Shown here piece by piece: positions 36,192-45,237 of a stretch of DNA of 64,000 bases. Origin of the DNA: Algoriphagus faecimaris (GTDB taxonomy: Bacteria; Bacteroidota; Bacteroidia; Cytophagales; Cyclobacteriaceae); contig NZ_FNAC01000001.1 of the NCBI RefSeq assembly GCF_900101705.1, positions 1-64,000 of the forward strand, written 5' to 3'. A program made the translations under genes and the position numbers. Position 1 is the stretch's first letter. Each line of letters opens with the position of its first letter. The notes beneath the pieces are model-generated. The model saw only the letters and a list, made by a program, of their open reading frames with translations. It searched no databases and had not been told where the DNA came from.

Positions 36192-37517
36192 ATGTCAAAA
36201 ACAAAGCTCCTCTCAAGAATCGGTCAGAAAGCTTCTCAAAATCCCATGAGAGTAGACCTAGAATTGTACTATGAAGCTGAAGAAAATCGATATCAGCCCA
36301 AAGAAAACCCTTCAGGAAAAATTGCGATGAACGTGGCAGAGAATCACCTTTGCTGGGAAATGCTTCGCGAAAGAATTCAAAAAATCACAAGAGAAAATGA
36401 TATCCCCGAATGGGTAGCAAGCTATACTGACCCTGCAGGTGCACCCACTTTCAGAGAAGCTACCGCTGCATTTTTATCAAAATTCCTAACCAAAATCCAT
36501 TTGCCTGCCGAAAGTTTAGCTTTCTCGGGAGGAGCGACTTCAGTGATCGAGATGACAGCATTTTTACTCGGAAATCCAGGGGATACGGCGGTCATTCCTG
36601 CTCCAGCCTATCCGGTTTACACGGGGGATATTGGTGCTTTGCCGGGATTAAAGCGCTTTGATCTACAAACCCACCAGGAGTTGGAGGAGCTCAACTCGGG
36701 CGTTTCGATCACTGCCGAACTGCTACAAAAGGCCAAAGAAGAAATTGAGGAGAGTGGAAGCACTTTCCGCATGCTGATTCTCACGAGTCCGGATAATCCT
36801 ACGGGCATGATCTACAGCCAATCCCAACTGGAAATACTTGCAGACTGGTGCGAGCACAATGAAATCCACCTCATTGTCAATGAAATCTACGGGCTATCTC
36901 GAATCGATATTTCCCATCCCGATCTCCGACAGGATTATCCTCAGCCCATTGAATTCGTTTCTTTTGGGAAATTGATGGCTGAGCGAAAAAGCCCTTGGCT
37001 TCATCTTTGGTACTCTTTTTCTAAGGATTTAGGAATCTCCGGTTTTCGGATCGGGCTTCTTCACTCCTATCACGAAGCCTTGATTTCGGGCTATCGCAAT
37101 GCAGGACTTGGGCATTCCATTTCTAACTATACCCAATGGGTCATGCAGGAGGTACTCAAAGATGAAGCATTTATGGAAAGCTTTATCCAGAAAACTCAAG
37201 AACGGTTGACTGAATCTTATCTCATAGTGGTGAACTCGCTGCGAGAAAACCATATCCCCTATCAAGCCTCCTATGGTAGCCTATTTGTATGGATGGATCT
37301 TTCTCTGTTTCTGACGGATGAAAGTGAAAAGGCAGAACAGGAACTATGGCTGGAAATCTATCAAGAAATCGGCGTGTTGTTGACACCTGCAAATGGTTTT
37401 GGACATCAGAAAAGAGGGCTATTTCGAATGGTCATTTCAGGCGTAGATCATCCAACCTTAAAAGAAGCTATGGGAAGGATTCAGAAGTTTTGCCAATCGA
37501 AAAAAGAAACAAGTTGA
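36192..37517 (+). CDS. Class I/II PLP-dependent aminotransferase, ACC-synthase-like
   Basis: This 441-residue fold-type I PLP enzyme has the substrate-binding SPDNPTGMIYS, the Asp-like/Tyr PLP contact region HLIVNEIYGLSR, the Schiff-base Lys in SFSKDLGISGFRIG and a C-terminal Arg in LFRMVISG. Overall it resembles the ACC synthase-like branch of aminotransferases, which transaminate amino acids or eliminate side chains. The substrate is not readable. It is the first gene of a cluster with a Crp-type regulator 3 bp downstream and an MFS transporter. Confidence 0.85.
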   Translation: MSKTKLLSRIGQKASQNPMRVDLELYYEAEENRYQPKENPSGKIAMNVAENHLCWEMLRERIQKITRENDIPEWVASYTDPAGAPTFREATAAFLSKFLTKIHLPAESLAFSGGATSVIEMTAFLLGNPGDTAVIPAPAYPVYTGDIGALPGLKRFDLQTHQELEELNSGVSITAELLQKAKEEIEESGSTFRMLILTSPDNPTGMIYSQSQLEILADWCEHNEIHLIVNEIYGLSRIDISHPDLRQDYPQPIEFVSFGKLMAERKSPWLHLWYSFSKDLGISGFRIGLLHSYHEALISGYRNAGLGHSISNYTQWVMQEVLKDEAFMESFIQKTQERLTESYLIVVNSLRENHIPYQASYGSLFVWMDLSLFLTDESEKAEQELWLEIYQEIGVLLTPANGFGHQKRGLFRMVISGVDHPTLKEAMGRIQKFCQSKKETS

Positions 37518-37520
37518 AAG

Positions 37521-38105
37521 ATGGATAAACAGGATGATTTTCAGTCTCTTTTTGCCTATTTCAAGCTTGTACACCCAGCTAAACTGCCCTCATTGCAGGC
37601 GATTGAGGAAATCAGTTCGGTTATTTCTGTCAAAAAAAATCAAGACCTCCAGCCCATAGGGGCAACTTGCAAAACCATCTATTTTGTAAAAAACGGCTTG
37701 GCTCGGATCTACTACTACAAAGACGGGAATGAAGTTACCGAGTATTTTGCCTTTGAAAATGACATGATTATTCGAGCTGAGAGTCTATTCACCGGAAAAC
37801 CGAGCCAAAAGGCAATTCAGGCTGTCGAAGACACGGAATTCATTGGGATTTCCTCAGATTTACTTTTTTCACTTTTTGATCAATTTCCGGATTTGGAACG
37901 GCTCTTTAGAAAAATAACCGAGGCGGCTTATGTCAATACGCTGAATCGAATTGAGGCCATTCAGTTTCATACTGCCGAGGAGCGCTATCAAAAATTACTG
38001 GAAGACAAACCGCAGTTTATTCACCGAATTCCGCTTAAACATATCGCTTCTTATTTGGGAATCACCCAGGTGAGTTTGAGTCGAATTCGGGGACAGAAAA
38101 GCTAA
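37521..38105 (+). CDS. Crp/Fnr family transcriptional regulator
   Basis: This 194-residue regulator has an N-terminal cyclic-nucleotide-binding-like domain (ICFVKN-like TIYFVKNGLARIYYYKDG, EVTEYFAFENDM) and a C-terminal winged helix ending LKHIASYLGITQVSLSRIRG. It lacks the cysteines of Fnr and the full cAMP phosphate-binding loop, so its effector is unknown. It follows the aminotransferase by 3 bp and precedes an MFS transporter by 85 bp, which is probably its target. Such Bacteroidota proteins are often activators of neighbouring transporters (inference). Confidence 0.9.
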   Translation: MDKQDDFQSLFAYFKLVHPAKLPSLQAIEEISSVISVKKNQDLQPIGATCKTIYFVKNGLARIYYYKDGNEVTEYFAFENDMIIRAESLFTGKPSQKAIQAVEDTEFIGISSDLLFSLFDQFPDLERLFRKITEAAYVNTLNRIEAIQFHTAEERYQKLLEDKPQFIHRIPLKHIASYLGITQVSLSRIRGQKS

Positions 38106-38137
38106 GGGGATAGATTGGCTTCCATGATTTTTTAACA

Positions 38138-38180
38138 TTTGTAAAAGGAAAGGGCTGACGCAGGTAGGACCTTTGTAAAA
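38138..38180 (+). promoter_or_regulatory. Direct repeats upstream of the MFS transporter
   Basis: TTTGTAAAA occurs at 38138-38146 and again at 38172-38180, 34 bp apart, in the 85-bp gap between the Crp-type gene and the transporter. The spacing is near three helical turns. They may be regulator sites or promoter elements; TTTG also fits the Bacteroidota -33 box. Confidence 0.4.
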
Positions 38181-38190
38181 AATAATTTAC

Positions 38191-39408
38191 ATGTCCACTG
38201 CCAAACTCGGTCTTCGTGAAAACCTAAATCAGTTTATCCTACTGGTCATTGTCAATGCTTTCGTGGGAGCGATGGTAGGACTAGAAAGGTCCATATTTCC
38301 GGAGTTCGCCAGAGAAATATTCGGAGTGACCTCCTCAGTCGCCGTCCTGTCTTTTATTACCGCTTTTGGTATCAGTAAGGCGCTGAGCAATTACATTTCA
38401 GGTAGGCTGGCCAATCACTGGGGAAGAAAAAACCTCTTGATTATCGGGTGGATCATTGCCCTACCCATTCCTTTGATTTTGCTCTACACTCAATCTTGGA
38501 ACATGGTTATTTTTGCCAATGTGCTCTTGGGGGTAAGTCAAGGCTTAACTTGGAGCAGTACCGTCGTGATGAAAATCGACCTCGTGGGTGAGAAAAACCG
38601 AGGACTAGCGATGGGACTCAATGAATTTGCGGGGTATTTGGCAGTGGGGTTGATCGCTTTTGTCAGTGCTTACCTAGCCAGTCAATACGGTATTCGTCCA
38701 TATCCCTTTTTGATGGGATTGGGGATCGCTGTGATTGGATTGATCCTTTCCGTTTTTTGGGTCAAAGACACACGTAAATTTGTTCATCAAGAAGCGACTT
38801 CCGCTCAGCAAGAGAAATTGAATGGCGTTTTTATACAGACGACCTTTCTCAACAAAACCCTCAGTTCCATCACTCAAGCCGGCTTGATCAATAACCTCAA
38901 CGACGGAATGATTTGGGGATTGCTGCCCATACTTCTGATGAGTAAAGAAGTCGATCTGGAAATGGTCGGCATCATCACTGCCATCTACCCAGCCGTATGG
39001 GGATTAGGTCAATTATTCACCGGGAAAATGGCTGACCTCTATTCCAAAAAGAAGATGCTTTTCTTCGGTATGCTAGCCCAAGGACTTGCCATTTTACTGA
39101 TTCCCTCACAAACTGGCAGCTTCGGATTTATGGCCATATCAGTTGTCTCGGGTCTCGGCACAGCCTTGGTTTATCCTACTTTCATGGCAGCTATTGCCGA
39201 TGCCACTAGCCCCTTGCAGCGAGCAGAAAGTGTAGGAACCTTTCGGCTTTGGAGAGATTTGGGATACGCCGTAGGTGCTATTCTTTCTGGTATCATAGCT
39301 GATTCATTTGGGATCAACTGGGCTATATTTCTTATCGGAGGACTGACCCTCTTCTCCGCAGGCGTCATCCAATTCAGAATCCCAAAAAACTTAAAACCAA
39401 GCTATTAA
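38191..39408 (+). CDS. Major facilitator superfamily transporter
   Basis: This 405-residue protein has about twelve transmembrane helices. The loop after helix 2 carries ISGRLANHWGRKNLLIIG, matching the MFS G-x-x-x-D/N-R-x-G-R-R/K signature, and a weaker copy FTGKMADLYSKKKMLFFG lies in the second half. It is probably a drug or metabolite exporter. The substrate could be a product or substrate of the upstream aminotransferase under control of the Crp-type protein, but this is only gene-order inference. Confidence 0.92.
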   Translation: MSTAKLGLRENLNQFILLVIVNAFVGAMVGLERSIFPEFAREIFGVTSSVAVLSFITAFGISKALSNYISGRLANHWGRKNLLIIGWIIALPIPLILLYTQSWNMVIFANVLLGVSQGLTWSSTVVMKIDLVGEKNRGLAMGLNEFAGYLAVGLIAFVSAYLASQYGIRPYPFLMGLGIAVIGLILSVFWVKDTRKFVHQEATSAQQEKLNGVFIQTTFLNKTLSSITQAGLINNLNDGMIWGLLPILLMSKEVDLEMVGIITAIYPAVWGLGQLFTGKMADLYSKKKMLFFGMLAQGLAILLIPSQTGSFGFMAISVVSGLGTALVYPTFMAAIADATSPLQRAESVGTFRLWRDLGYAVGAILSGIIADSFGINWAIFLIGGLTLFSAGVIQFRIPKNLKPSY

Positions 39409-39496
39409 AAACCCTTTAAAGCAATTGAAATTTCACTTGTTTTGGATGAGTAAAACAAATTCTATCTTTACACTCTAATTCAAAATACCATCAACC

Positions 39497-39733
39497 ATGA
39501 AAAAACTAAAAACAATCTTTATGATGCTTGCTTTGGCAGGCTTTGTATTCGGAACAGGCCTTTCTTCTTGCGGAGGTAAAAAAGCTGATACCACTGAGGA
39601 GTCTTCTGAGCATCCAGCAGAAGAAGGCAGTGAGCATCCAGCAGAAGAAGGAAGCGAGCATCCCTCTGAAGGTGCTGAGCATCCTACAGAGGGTGATAGC
39701 AGTGAGCATCCCTCTGAGCATCCAAGCAACTAA
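39497..39733 (+). CDS. Small lipoprotein with SEHP repeats
   Basis: This 78-residue protein has a lipoprotein signal (MLALAGFVFGTGLSSC, Cys about 25) and then a low-complexity tail with seven (S/A/E)EHP copies in 43 residues (for example ESSEHPAEEGSEHPAEEG). The acidic, His-rich tail could bind metal ions, or act as a spacer on the cell surface. No family is recognised. The DNA repeat (gagcatcc-agcagaagaaggc) makes copy number likely to vary. A bidirectional terminator follows. Confidence 0.75.
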   Translation: MKKLKTIFMMLALAGFVFGTGLSSCGGKKADTTEESSEHPAEEGSEHPAEEGSEHPSEGAEHPTEGDSSEHPSEHPSN

Positions 39734-39738
39734 TCAAA

Positions 39739-39776
39739 AAAAGGCCGCAAATTTAATTTTGCGGCCTTTTTCTTTT
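39739..39776. terminator. Bidirectional terminator between convergent genes
   Basis: AAAAGGCCGCAAA (39739-39751) pairs with TTTGCGGCCTTTT (39758-39770) with a six-base loop. T residues follow on the plus strand, and the A-run at 39736-39742 gives T residues on the minus strand, so it can serve the SEHP lipoprotein gene and the transglutaminase gene. Confidence 0.85.
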
Positions 39777-39816
39777 TAAGACAAATCAATTTAAACATTG
39801 GATAAATAATCCAATT

Positions 39817-41175
39817 TTAACTACTGACTTTTCTCATAAAGGAAAATGTAGAATTTACTTTTACTTCTTCTCCGTCGATTTCCAAGTATGGATAAGCGAT
39901 AAAATTAATAGGGCCTGATGCAGGTCCTGGGCTTACTTGAAGGTCTCTCCCCCTACTCAGTTCAATTCGGTTAGCCGGGTGTCTTCCAAAATAATAGGTT
40001 GCCAAAGCCGTGTATTTATTGGCTTCAGAGATGTCCACAGGCCACCATTTACCATCAGCATAAAACTCCGCCCAGCAGTGATAGCCGTCAATTCCTCCCT
40101 CATTTCGATCCGAAGGAATTGAAGCTCCAATGGAAAATTTGGCAGGTATTCCTACCGATCGCGCCAAGGAAATGAAGTAGCTGTGAAACTCGGTACAATT
40201 CCCCGTCTTTGAATCGCAGGCATAATTAGAATCTCCTTTTCCAAAATCTCCAAACTTCATGTAGCGCATATTATCGATAATGTAATCGTACAGCACACGC
40301 GCTTGGATCAGATGACTCTCCTTGATTTTTTCTCCTAAAGCCTCCTTAGCGATCTCTTCAAATCGTCCACCTTTTGGCATCAAAATATTGGAAGCTAAAT
40401 ATATATTTGGGTCAGGAGTATTGGCTTCGTAAGGCCCTTTTTCCTTTCGCTTGACAGAATAAACAATCTCCAGCTCTTTTCCGCTATCTTCCGGCCCCAA
40501 CTCCATGTATAGTAGCGTATTGTCATAAATCTGCTCTTCCAAATTTTGTTGCTTTCCCGGAACAGATATTGACTCGATTTTTACCTCCTGAAATTCATCC
40601 GACTCCGCCAGAGGAACCCACATCTTGGCCGGACCGTCTAGGTTCGGGATAGACGCATTATAATAAAACTCGAAGAAGTCCTGCCCCTCAATAACTCCCA
40701 ATAGACTGTTCGTTGATTCTTCTAATGCCACGCGATACCAAGTTTTATCTTCCTTATTTTGCTTCCAACTGTAAAAAGGCTTGCCATTGAGTTTATGTAC
40801 CGTGGTATTGGTGACCGTCATCGCTCCGGGTTTTCCTTCCATGAAAAAATCCACGTCATAGACATCTCCGCTTTCATCCACCAAATCCACACAAGCAAAA
40901 TGAGACTCCGGCCCTAGGTTAGAAAGGTATTCGGTATGAACTCTGACCAGCTTCATTCGCAGATCATGATTCTCGTCCTTGACAGGAAACACACCTTCAT
41001 TCTCGACAGTTTTATCAGCGATAAACTGCTTGATTCCCTCCTCAATCTCTGCAATAGAGGTCTTTTTGACAGCTGTTTCAGCATTGGAAGAGGGTTCTTT
41101 CTCCTTTTCTACAGGGGCTTGACAGGAATAAAACCCGATCAAAGCTCCGAATAAAAGATACTTTCTAAATTTCAT
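39817..41175 (-). CDS. Transglutaminase-like domain lipoprotein
   Basis: This 452-residue protein has a lipoprotein signal (YLLFGALIGFYSC, Cys about 18) and a C-terminal transglutaminase-like domain. The catalytic Cys is in DSKTGNCTEFHSYFI, the His in DGYHCWAEFYADGKWWPVD, and the Asp at the end of that segment. The N-terminal half is a beta-rich domain with unknown role. Papain-like members act as peptidases or cross-link proteins in the envelope. It is monocistronic and shares a terminator with the SEHP lipoprotein gene. Confidence 0.88.
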   Translation of the reverse strand: MKFRKYLLFGALIGFYSCQAPVEKEKEPSSNAETAVKKTSIAEIEEGIKQFIADKTVENEGVFPVKDENHDLRMKLVRVHTEYLSNLGPESHFACVDLVDESGDVYDVDFFMEGKPGAMTVTNTTVHKLNGKPFYSWKQNKEDKTWYRVALEESTNSLLGVIEGQDFFEFYYNASIPNLDGPAKMWVPLAESDEFQEVKIESISVPGKQQNLEEQIYDNTLLYMELGPEDSGKELEIVYSVKRKEKGPYEANTPDPNIYLASNILMPKGGRFEEIAKEALGEKIKESHLIQARVLYDYIIDNMRYMKFGDFGKGDSNYACDSKTGNCTEFHSYFISLARSVGIPAKFSIGASIPSDRNEGGIDGYHCWAEFYADGKWWPVDISEANKYTALATYYFGRHPANRIELSRGRDLQVSPGPASGPINFIAYPYLEIDGEEVKVNSTFSFMRKVSS

Positions 41176-41397
41176 AAGAGATGCTTGAATTGAATGGACA
41201 AGTTAACAAATGTATTGCTTCACCTCATAAGGAATAGAATTCTCTTAGCTTCAAATTGTTTATCAAGCCATAAAGAATCGTTCATTTCCTGCGAAAAACT
41301 GTCTGATTTCGGACAGTTGGCCAAAACAAAAACGGCTATATATCACTAATATTCAATGTGTTAAGATTCTTGGCACATCGATTGACAAATCATAGCT

Positions 41398-41589
41398 ATG
41401 ATGACATTTCTCCTTTGGTTGATCTTGCTAATTCTATGTTGGCCGATAGCCATTTTAGCTTTGATCCTTTACCCTCTCATCTGGATCATATTGCTTCCCT
41501 TCCGCTTGCTCGGATTTGCAGTGGAGCTTTCTTTTGACCTGATTCGAAACATTTTCCTATTTCCTTTCCGGATTTTATCTCCTAAATAA
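41398..41589 (+). CDS. Small hydrophobic membrane protein
   Basis: This 63-residue protein is nearly all hydrophobic, with two or three close membrane segments (LLWLILLILCWPIAILALIL, PLIWIILLPFRLLGFAVEL) and PFR motifs (LLPFRLLG, FPFRILSP) repeated at helix ends. I recognise similar short proteins in Bacteroidota genomes only as hypothetical. It has its own 220-bp upstream spacer and ends 31 bp before the convergent sulfatase stop. The repeated PFR pattern and frame integrity support coding. Confidence 0.6.
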   Translation: MMTFLLWLILLILCWPIAILALILYPLIWIILLPFRLLGFAVELSFDLIRNIFLFPFRILSPK

Positions 41590-41620
41590 AAACCTAGACT
41601 TTACAGAATGGGCTTTTGAC

Positions 41621-43306
41621 TTATTCGATTGCAGCTCTTCTTTTTTCGATTTGGCTGACCTTTTTTTCATCCACTCCCCACACATTTCCATCCCTTGCAT
41701 CCTCAAGCAGGCGATCAATGTATTTCTGACTGATGGAAGAATTATCCTGATACTTTGTTCGCAACTCCTCCAATCGAAGATGTAAATCTGCTCTGATTTC
41801 CGAATAGGCAGGATCATCATAGACGTTTTTGAGCTCCATAGGATCATTGATCCGATCGATCAGCTCCCAACTGTCCTCCACAAAGTAGTAATGAATGAGC
41901 TTGTACTCTTTGGTGATAATGGCATAGTGACGATTGACCATATGCTCAGCAGGGTACTCGTAATAATGGTAATAAACTGCATCGCGGGACCATTTTTCAG
42001 TATTGCCAGTCAGTAAAGGCACCAAACTCTCCCCTTGCATATCGGATGGACTTGGAATTCCTGCCGCATCGAGAAAAGTCTGCGCAAAATCCAGATTTTG
42101 AACCAATTCGTCGGATTGAGTTCCAGCAGCTACTTTACCTGGCCAAGCTACCAAAAGTGGGGTCTTGAAGCTTTCATCATAGACAAAGCGCTTATCATAC
42201 CAGCCATGCTCCCCCAAATAAAAACCCTGATCAGAAGTGTACACGATGATGGTATTTTCCATCATATTGTTTTCTTCCAAATAATCCAGCACCCGCCCTA
42301 CGTTTTCGTCCACCGAACGAATGGTACCCAGATAGTCTTGCATGTAGCGCTGATATTTCCAGCGCATCTGATCTTCTTCACTCATTTGAGCAAATTCTGC
42401 CTTGAATTTCTCATTGATCGGATCGTAATATTTTCGGAAATTCTCTGCTTGCTCGGGAGTAAAACGGTCTAAAAAGTTCTTATACCGAATCGTGTCATAG
42501 CCACCGACATCTTGCAATCCTAGTGCTTTGGTCACCTCAGGAGACAATTTATTATCCCCAGACCAACCCATATGCTCCAAAATATTCATTTCAGCCTCCT
42601 CGGCTGCAAAAGTTCTTCCTGAATAATCATCAAAAAGCGTAGCAGGTTCTCTGAAGGTCCGATTGGTAAACTCCTCCATATGTCTCTCGGCCATCAGCCA
42701 TGCCCGATGCGGTGCCTTGTGCAGATAAAATAGCAAGAAAGGATCCTCTTCCTTACGCTCATTCTCCAGCCAATCCAAGGTCATGTCGGTGATAATATCC
42801 GTCACATAGCCTTCTACCTGAACATTACCCTCATTTTTAGTGATAAAATCCGGATTGTAATAAGAACCCTGACCCGGTAAGATTTTGAATTGATCAAAGC
42901 CTTTTGGATTATTTCCGAAGTGCAACTTTCCGAACATCGCCGTTTGATAACCCGCCTCCTGAAATAACTGAGGGAAGGTAACATTGGTCGTGTCGAAAGG
43001 AAAATGATTATCCACTTTCCCATTGAGATGGCTGTGTTTCCCAGTCAAAATTGTGGCCCTGCTTGGCGCACAGATCGAGTTAGTCACTGAGGCTTGGGTA
43101 AAAAGCATCCCCATTTTTGCAATGCGATCGATATTGGGCGTTTCGATCAGAGAATTATCGTAAGCGGAAATCGCCTGATAAGCATGATCATCGGACATAA
43201 TAAAAATGATATTGGGTCGCTCTTCGGTTTTTTCCACCTGCGAACTGCAAGAAAAAAGCAAGCCCATTGATAGCGCAAAAAGGGAAGTATTTACAAGTTT
43301 CTTCAT
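41621..43306 (-). CDS. Family S1 sulfatase lipoprotein, copy A
   Basis: This 561-residue sulfatase has a lipoprotein signal (LFALSMGLLFSC, Cys20), metal ligands MSDDH at about 37-41, and the formylglycine site CAPSR at residue 79 (CAPSRATILTG). YLHKAPHRAW and YTSDQGFYLGEHGW are further catalytic blocks. The Cys-type signature needs an anaerobic or FGE-type maturase encoded elsewhere. The GQGSYYNPDF and GYVTDIITDMTLDWL text resembles GlcNAc-6-sulfate sulfatases (S1_11-like); that specificity is inference. It lies 36 bp downstream of a close paralogue and is co-transcribed with it. Confidence 0.92.
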   Translation of the reverse strand: MKKLVNTSLFALSMGLLFSCSSQVEKTEERPNIIFIMSDDHAYQAISAYDNSLIETPNIDRIAKMGMLFTQASVTNSICAPSRATILTGKHSHLNGKVDNHFPFDTTNVTFPQLFQEAGYQTAMFGKLHFGNNPKGFDQFKILPGQGSYYNPDFITKNEGNVQVEGYVTDIITDMTLDWLENERKEEDPFLLFYLHKAPHRAWLMAERHMEEFTNRTFREPATLFDDYSGRTFAAEEAEMNILEHMGWSGDNKLSPEVTKALGLQDVGGYDTIRYKNFLDRFTPEQAENFRKYYDPINEKFKAEFAQMSEEDQMRWKYQRYMQDYLGTIRSVDENVGRVLDYLEENNMMENTIIVYTSDQGFYLGEHGWYDKRFVYDESFKTPLLVAWPGKVAAGTQSDELVQNLDFAQTFLDAAGIPSPSDMQGESLVPLLTGNTEKWSRDAVYYHYYEYPAEHMVNRHYAIITKEYKLIHYYFVEDSWELIDRINDPMELKNVYDDPAYSEIRADLHLRLEELRTKYQDNSSISQKYIDRLLEDARDGNVWGVDEKKVSQIEKRRAAIE

Positions 43307-43342
43307 AGGTAATAGTATTGAGAAGACTAAAGGCTTGGAATC

Positions 43343-45031
43343 CTATTCGTCTTGTTTTTTACGATCTTCGAGGATTTTTCTAGTCACCTCCTTGTTAGCA
43401 GCACCAAACTGCTGCGTCTCCTCAAGTCGATCAAGATACCTATCCAAATACTGCTGAGAAATCTGAGCATTGTCTCCATATTTCTCACGAAGTCCTTCTA
43501 GCTTGGTGTGGAGTTCTTCCTTAATTTCAGCATAAGCAGGATCATCATAGACATTTTTGAGCTCCATCGGGTCATTAAGTCGATCAATTAGCTCCCACTC
43601 ATCGACATCAAAATAATAATGGGTTAGCTTATATTCCTCGGTGACAATGGCATAATGACGCTTCACCATATGTACCGAAGGGTATTCATAATAATGATAG
43701 TACACGGCATCTCTTGTCCACTTTTCGGTGTTTCCAGTGAGAAGCGGAACCAGACTTTCCCCCTGCATCTGATCGGGAGCGGGAATGCCCGCTGCATCCA
43801 AAAAGGTCTGGGCAAAATCCAGGTTCTGAACCATCTCAGTAGATTTTGATCCAGCTTGCACTTTCCCTGGCCAAGCCACCAAAAGCGGGGTTTTGAAAGA
43901 TTCATCGTACACAAATCGCTTATCAAACCACCCGTGCTCACCCAGATAAAACCCTTGGTCAGAGGTATAGACGATGATGGTGTTTTCCATCATATTATTT
44001 TCTTCAAGGTAATCCAAAACGCGACCTACATTTTCATCCACCGCCTGAATTGTCCCCAAGTAATCCTGCATGTAGCGCTGATAGCGCCATCGCATCAAAT
44101 CTTCCTCAGACATATCCGCATAGTTTGCTTTGAATTCTTCATTCATCGGACCATAGACTGCATCCCAGTTGGCGCGCTGAGAGGCATTTAATCGCCCCAC
44201 TTCCCGCTCAAACGCTCCTTTATCCCATCCCGAAGCATCAGGTATGCCCAATTCGTCCATGACTTCGGGATAAATTTTTGAATCTCCCGCCCAATTCATG
44301 TGCTTGAGTAGATTCATTTCGGCTTCTTTCGCAGCTCTTCCACGTCCTGAATAATCATCAAAAAGCGTGGGAGGCTCCACGAAAGTCCTATCGGTAAACT
44401 CGGCTATATGTCGCTCTGCAGGCAGCCACTCGCGATGGGGAGCTTTGTGCAGGTAAAAAAGTAAAAAGGGATCCTCTTCTTCCCGTTCATTTTCGAGCCA
44501 GTCCAAAGTCATATCCGTGATAATATCCGTCACATAGCCTTCGGCCTGAATATTCCCCTCATTTTTGGTGATAAAGTCCGGGTTATAATAGGCTCCTTGG
44601 CCCGGAAGTATTTTAAACTGATCAAAGCCTTTGGGATTATTTCCAAAATGCAACTTTCCAAACATGGCTGTCTGATATCCCGCATCTTGAAATAGCTGAG
44701 GAAAAGTCACATTGGTGGTGTCAAAAGGAAAATCATTGTCAATTTTGCCATTGAGATGGCTGTGTAAACCCGTTAGAATCGTAGCGCGACTGGGAGCACA
44801 AATAGAATTGGTCACGGTGGCATTGGTAAATAGCATACCCATCTCTGCGATCCGGTCGATATTGGGCGTCTCGATCAAATGATCACTGTAAGCTGAAATT
44901 GCCTGATAGGCATGATCGTCAGACATGATAAAAACGATATTCGGCCGCTCCTCTTTCGTGGCTTCTTGATTCTCACAGGAATAAAGAAAAACTGCAACCA
45001 AGCCGACTAGTAGTCTTTTCAAATTTCTCAT
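43343..45031 (-). CDS. Family S1 sulfatase lipoprotein, copy B
   Basis: This 562-residue paralogue of copy A has very similar text through the N-terminal two thirds and differs most near residues 260-330 (the DASGWDKGAFEREVGRLNAS region). The formylglycine Cys78 (CAPSRATILTG), MSDDH and YTSDQGFYLGEHGW are conserved. Signal Cys19 (VAVFLYSC) marks a lipoprotein; I chose ATG 45031, which starts that signal, over 45085. It is the promoter-proximal gene of the pair and divergent from a sialidase, so the two classes of enzyme probably act on one sulfated, sialylated glycan. Confidence 0.92.
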   Translation of the reverse strand: MRNLKRLLVGLVAVFLYSCENQEATKEERPNIVFIMSDDHAYQAISAYSDHLIETPNIDRIAEMGMLFTNATVTNSICAPSRATILTGLHSHLNGKIDNDFPFDTTNVTFPQLFQDAGYQTAMFGKLHFGNNPKGFDQFKILPGQGAYYNPDFITKNEGNIQAEGYVTDIITDMTLDWLENEREEEDPFLLFYLHKAPHREWLPAERHIAEFTDRTFVEPPTLFDDYSGRGRAAKEAEMNLLKHMNWAGDSKIYPEVMDELGIPDASGWDKGAFEREVGRLNASQRANWDAVYGPMNEEFKANYADMSEEDLMRWRYQRYMQDYLGTIQAVDENVGRVLDYLEENNMMENTIIVYTSDQGFYLGEHGWFDKRFVYDESFKTPLLVAWPGKVQAGSKSTEMVQNLDFAQTFLDAAGIPAPDQMQGESLVPLLTGNTEKWTRDAVYYHYYEYPSVHMVKRHYAIVTEEYKLTHYYFDVDEWELIDRLNDPMELKNVYDDPAYAEIKEELHTKLEGLREKYGDNAQISQQYLDRYLDRLEETQQFGAANKEVTRKILEDRKKQDE

Positions 45032-45237
45032 TGGGATACCTTCATAGTGCAGTTCAAATTTGGAGAATATATCGATCAATCCCATAAAATTTTGATTATC
45101 GGTTTATTTACCCAAAAAAATTTGTCAAATTTCCCTTTATTAACCCATTTTTTAAATTTTCATCAAAAGAAAGCATTAATTCCAGTCCAAAACCCTTTAT
45201 TTTTCATTTTCTAAAATCATAGAAACCTAGACCCAAA

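Noticed and set aside
39506-39721. Reading frames opposite and beside the SEHP lipoprotein
   Set aside because: They are low-complexity shadows of the repeat DNA.
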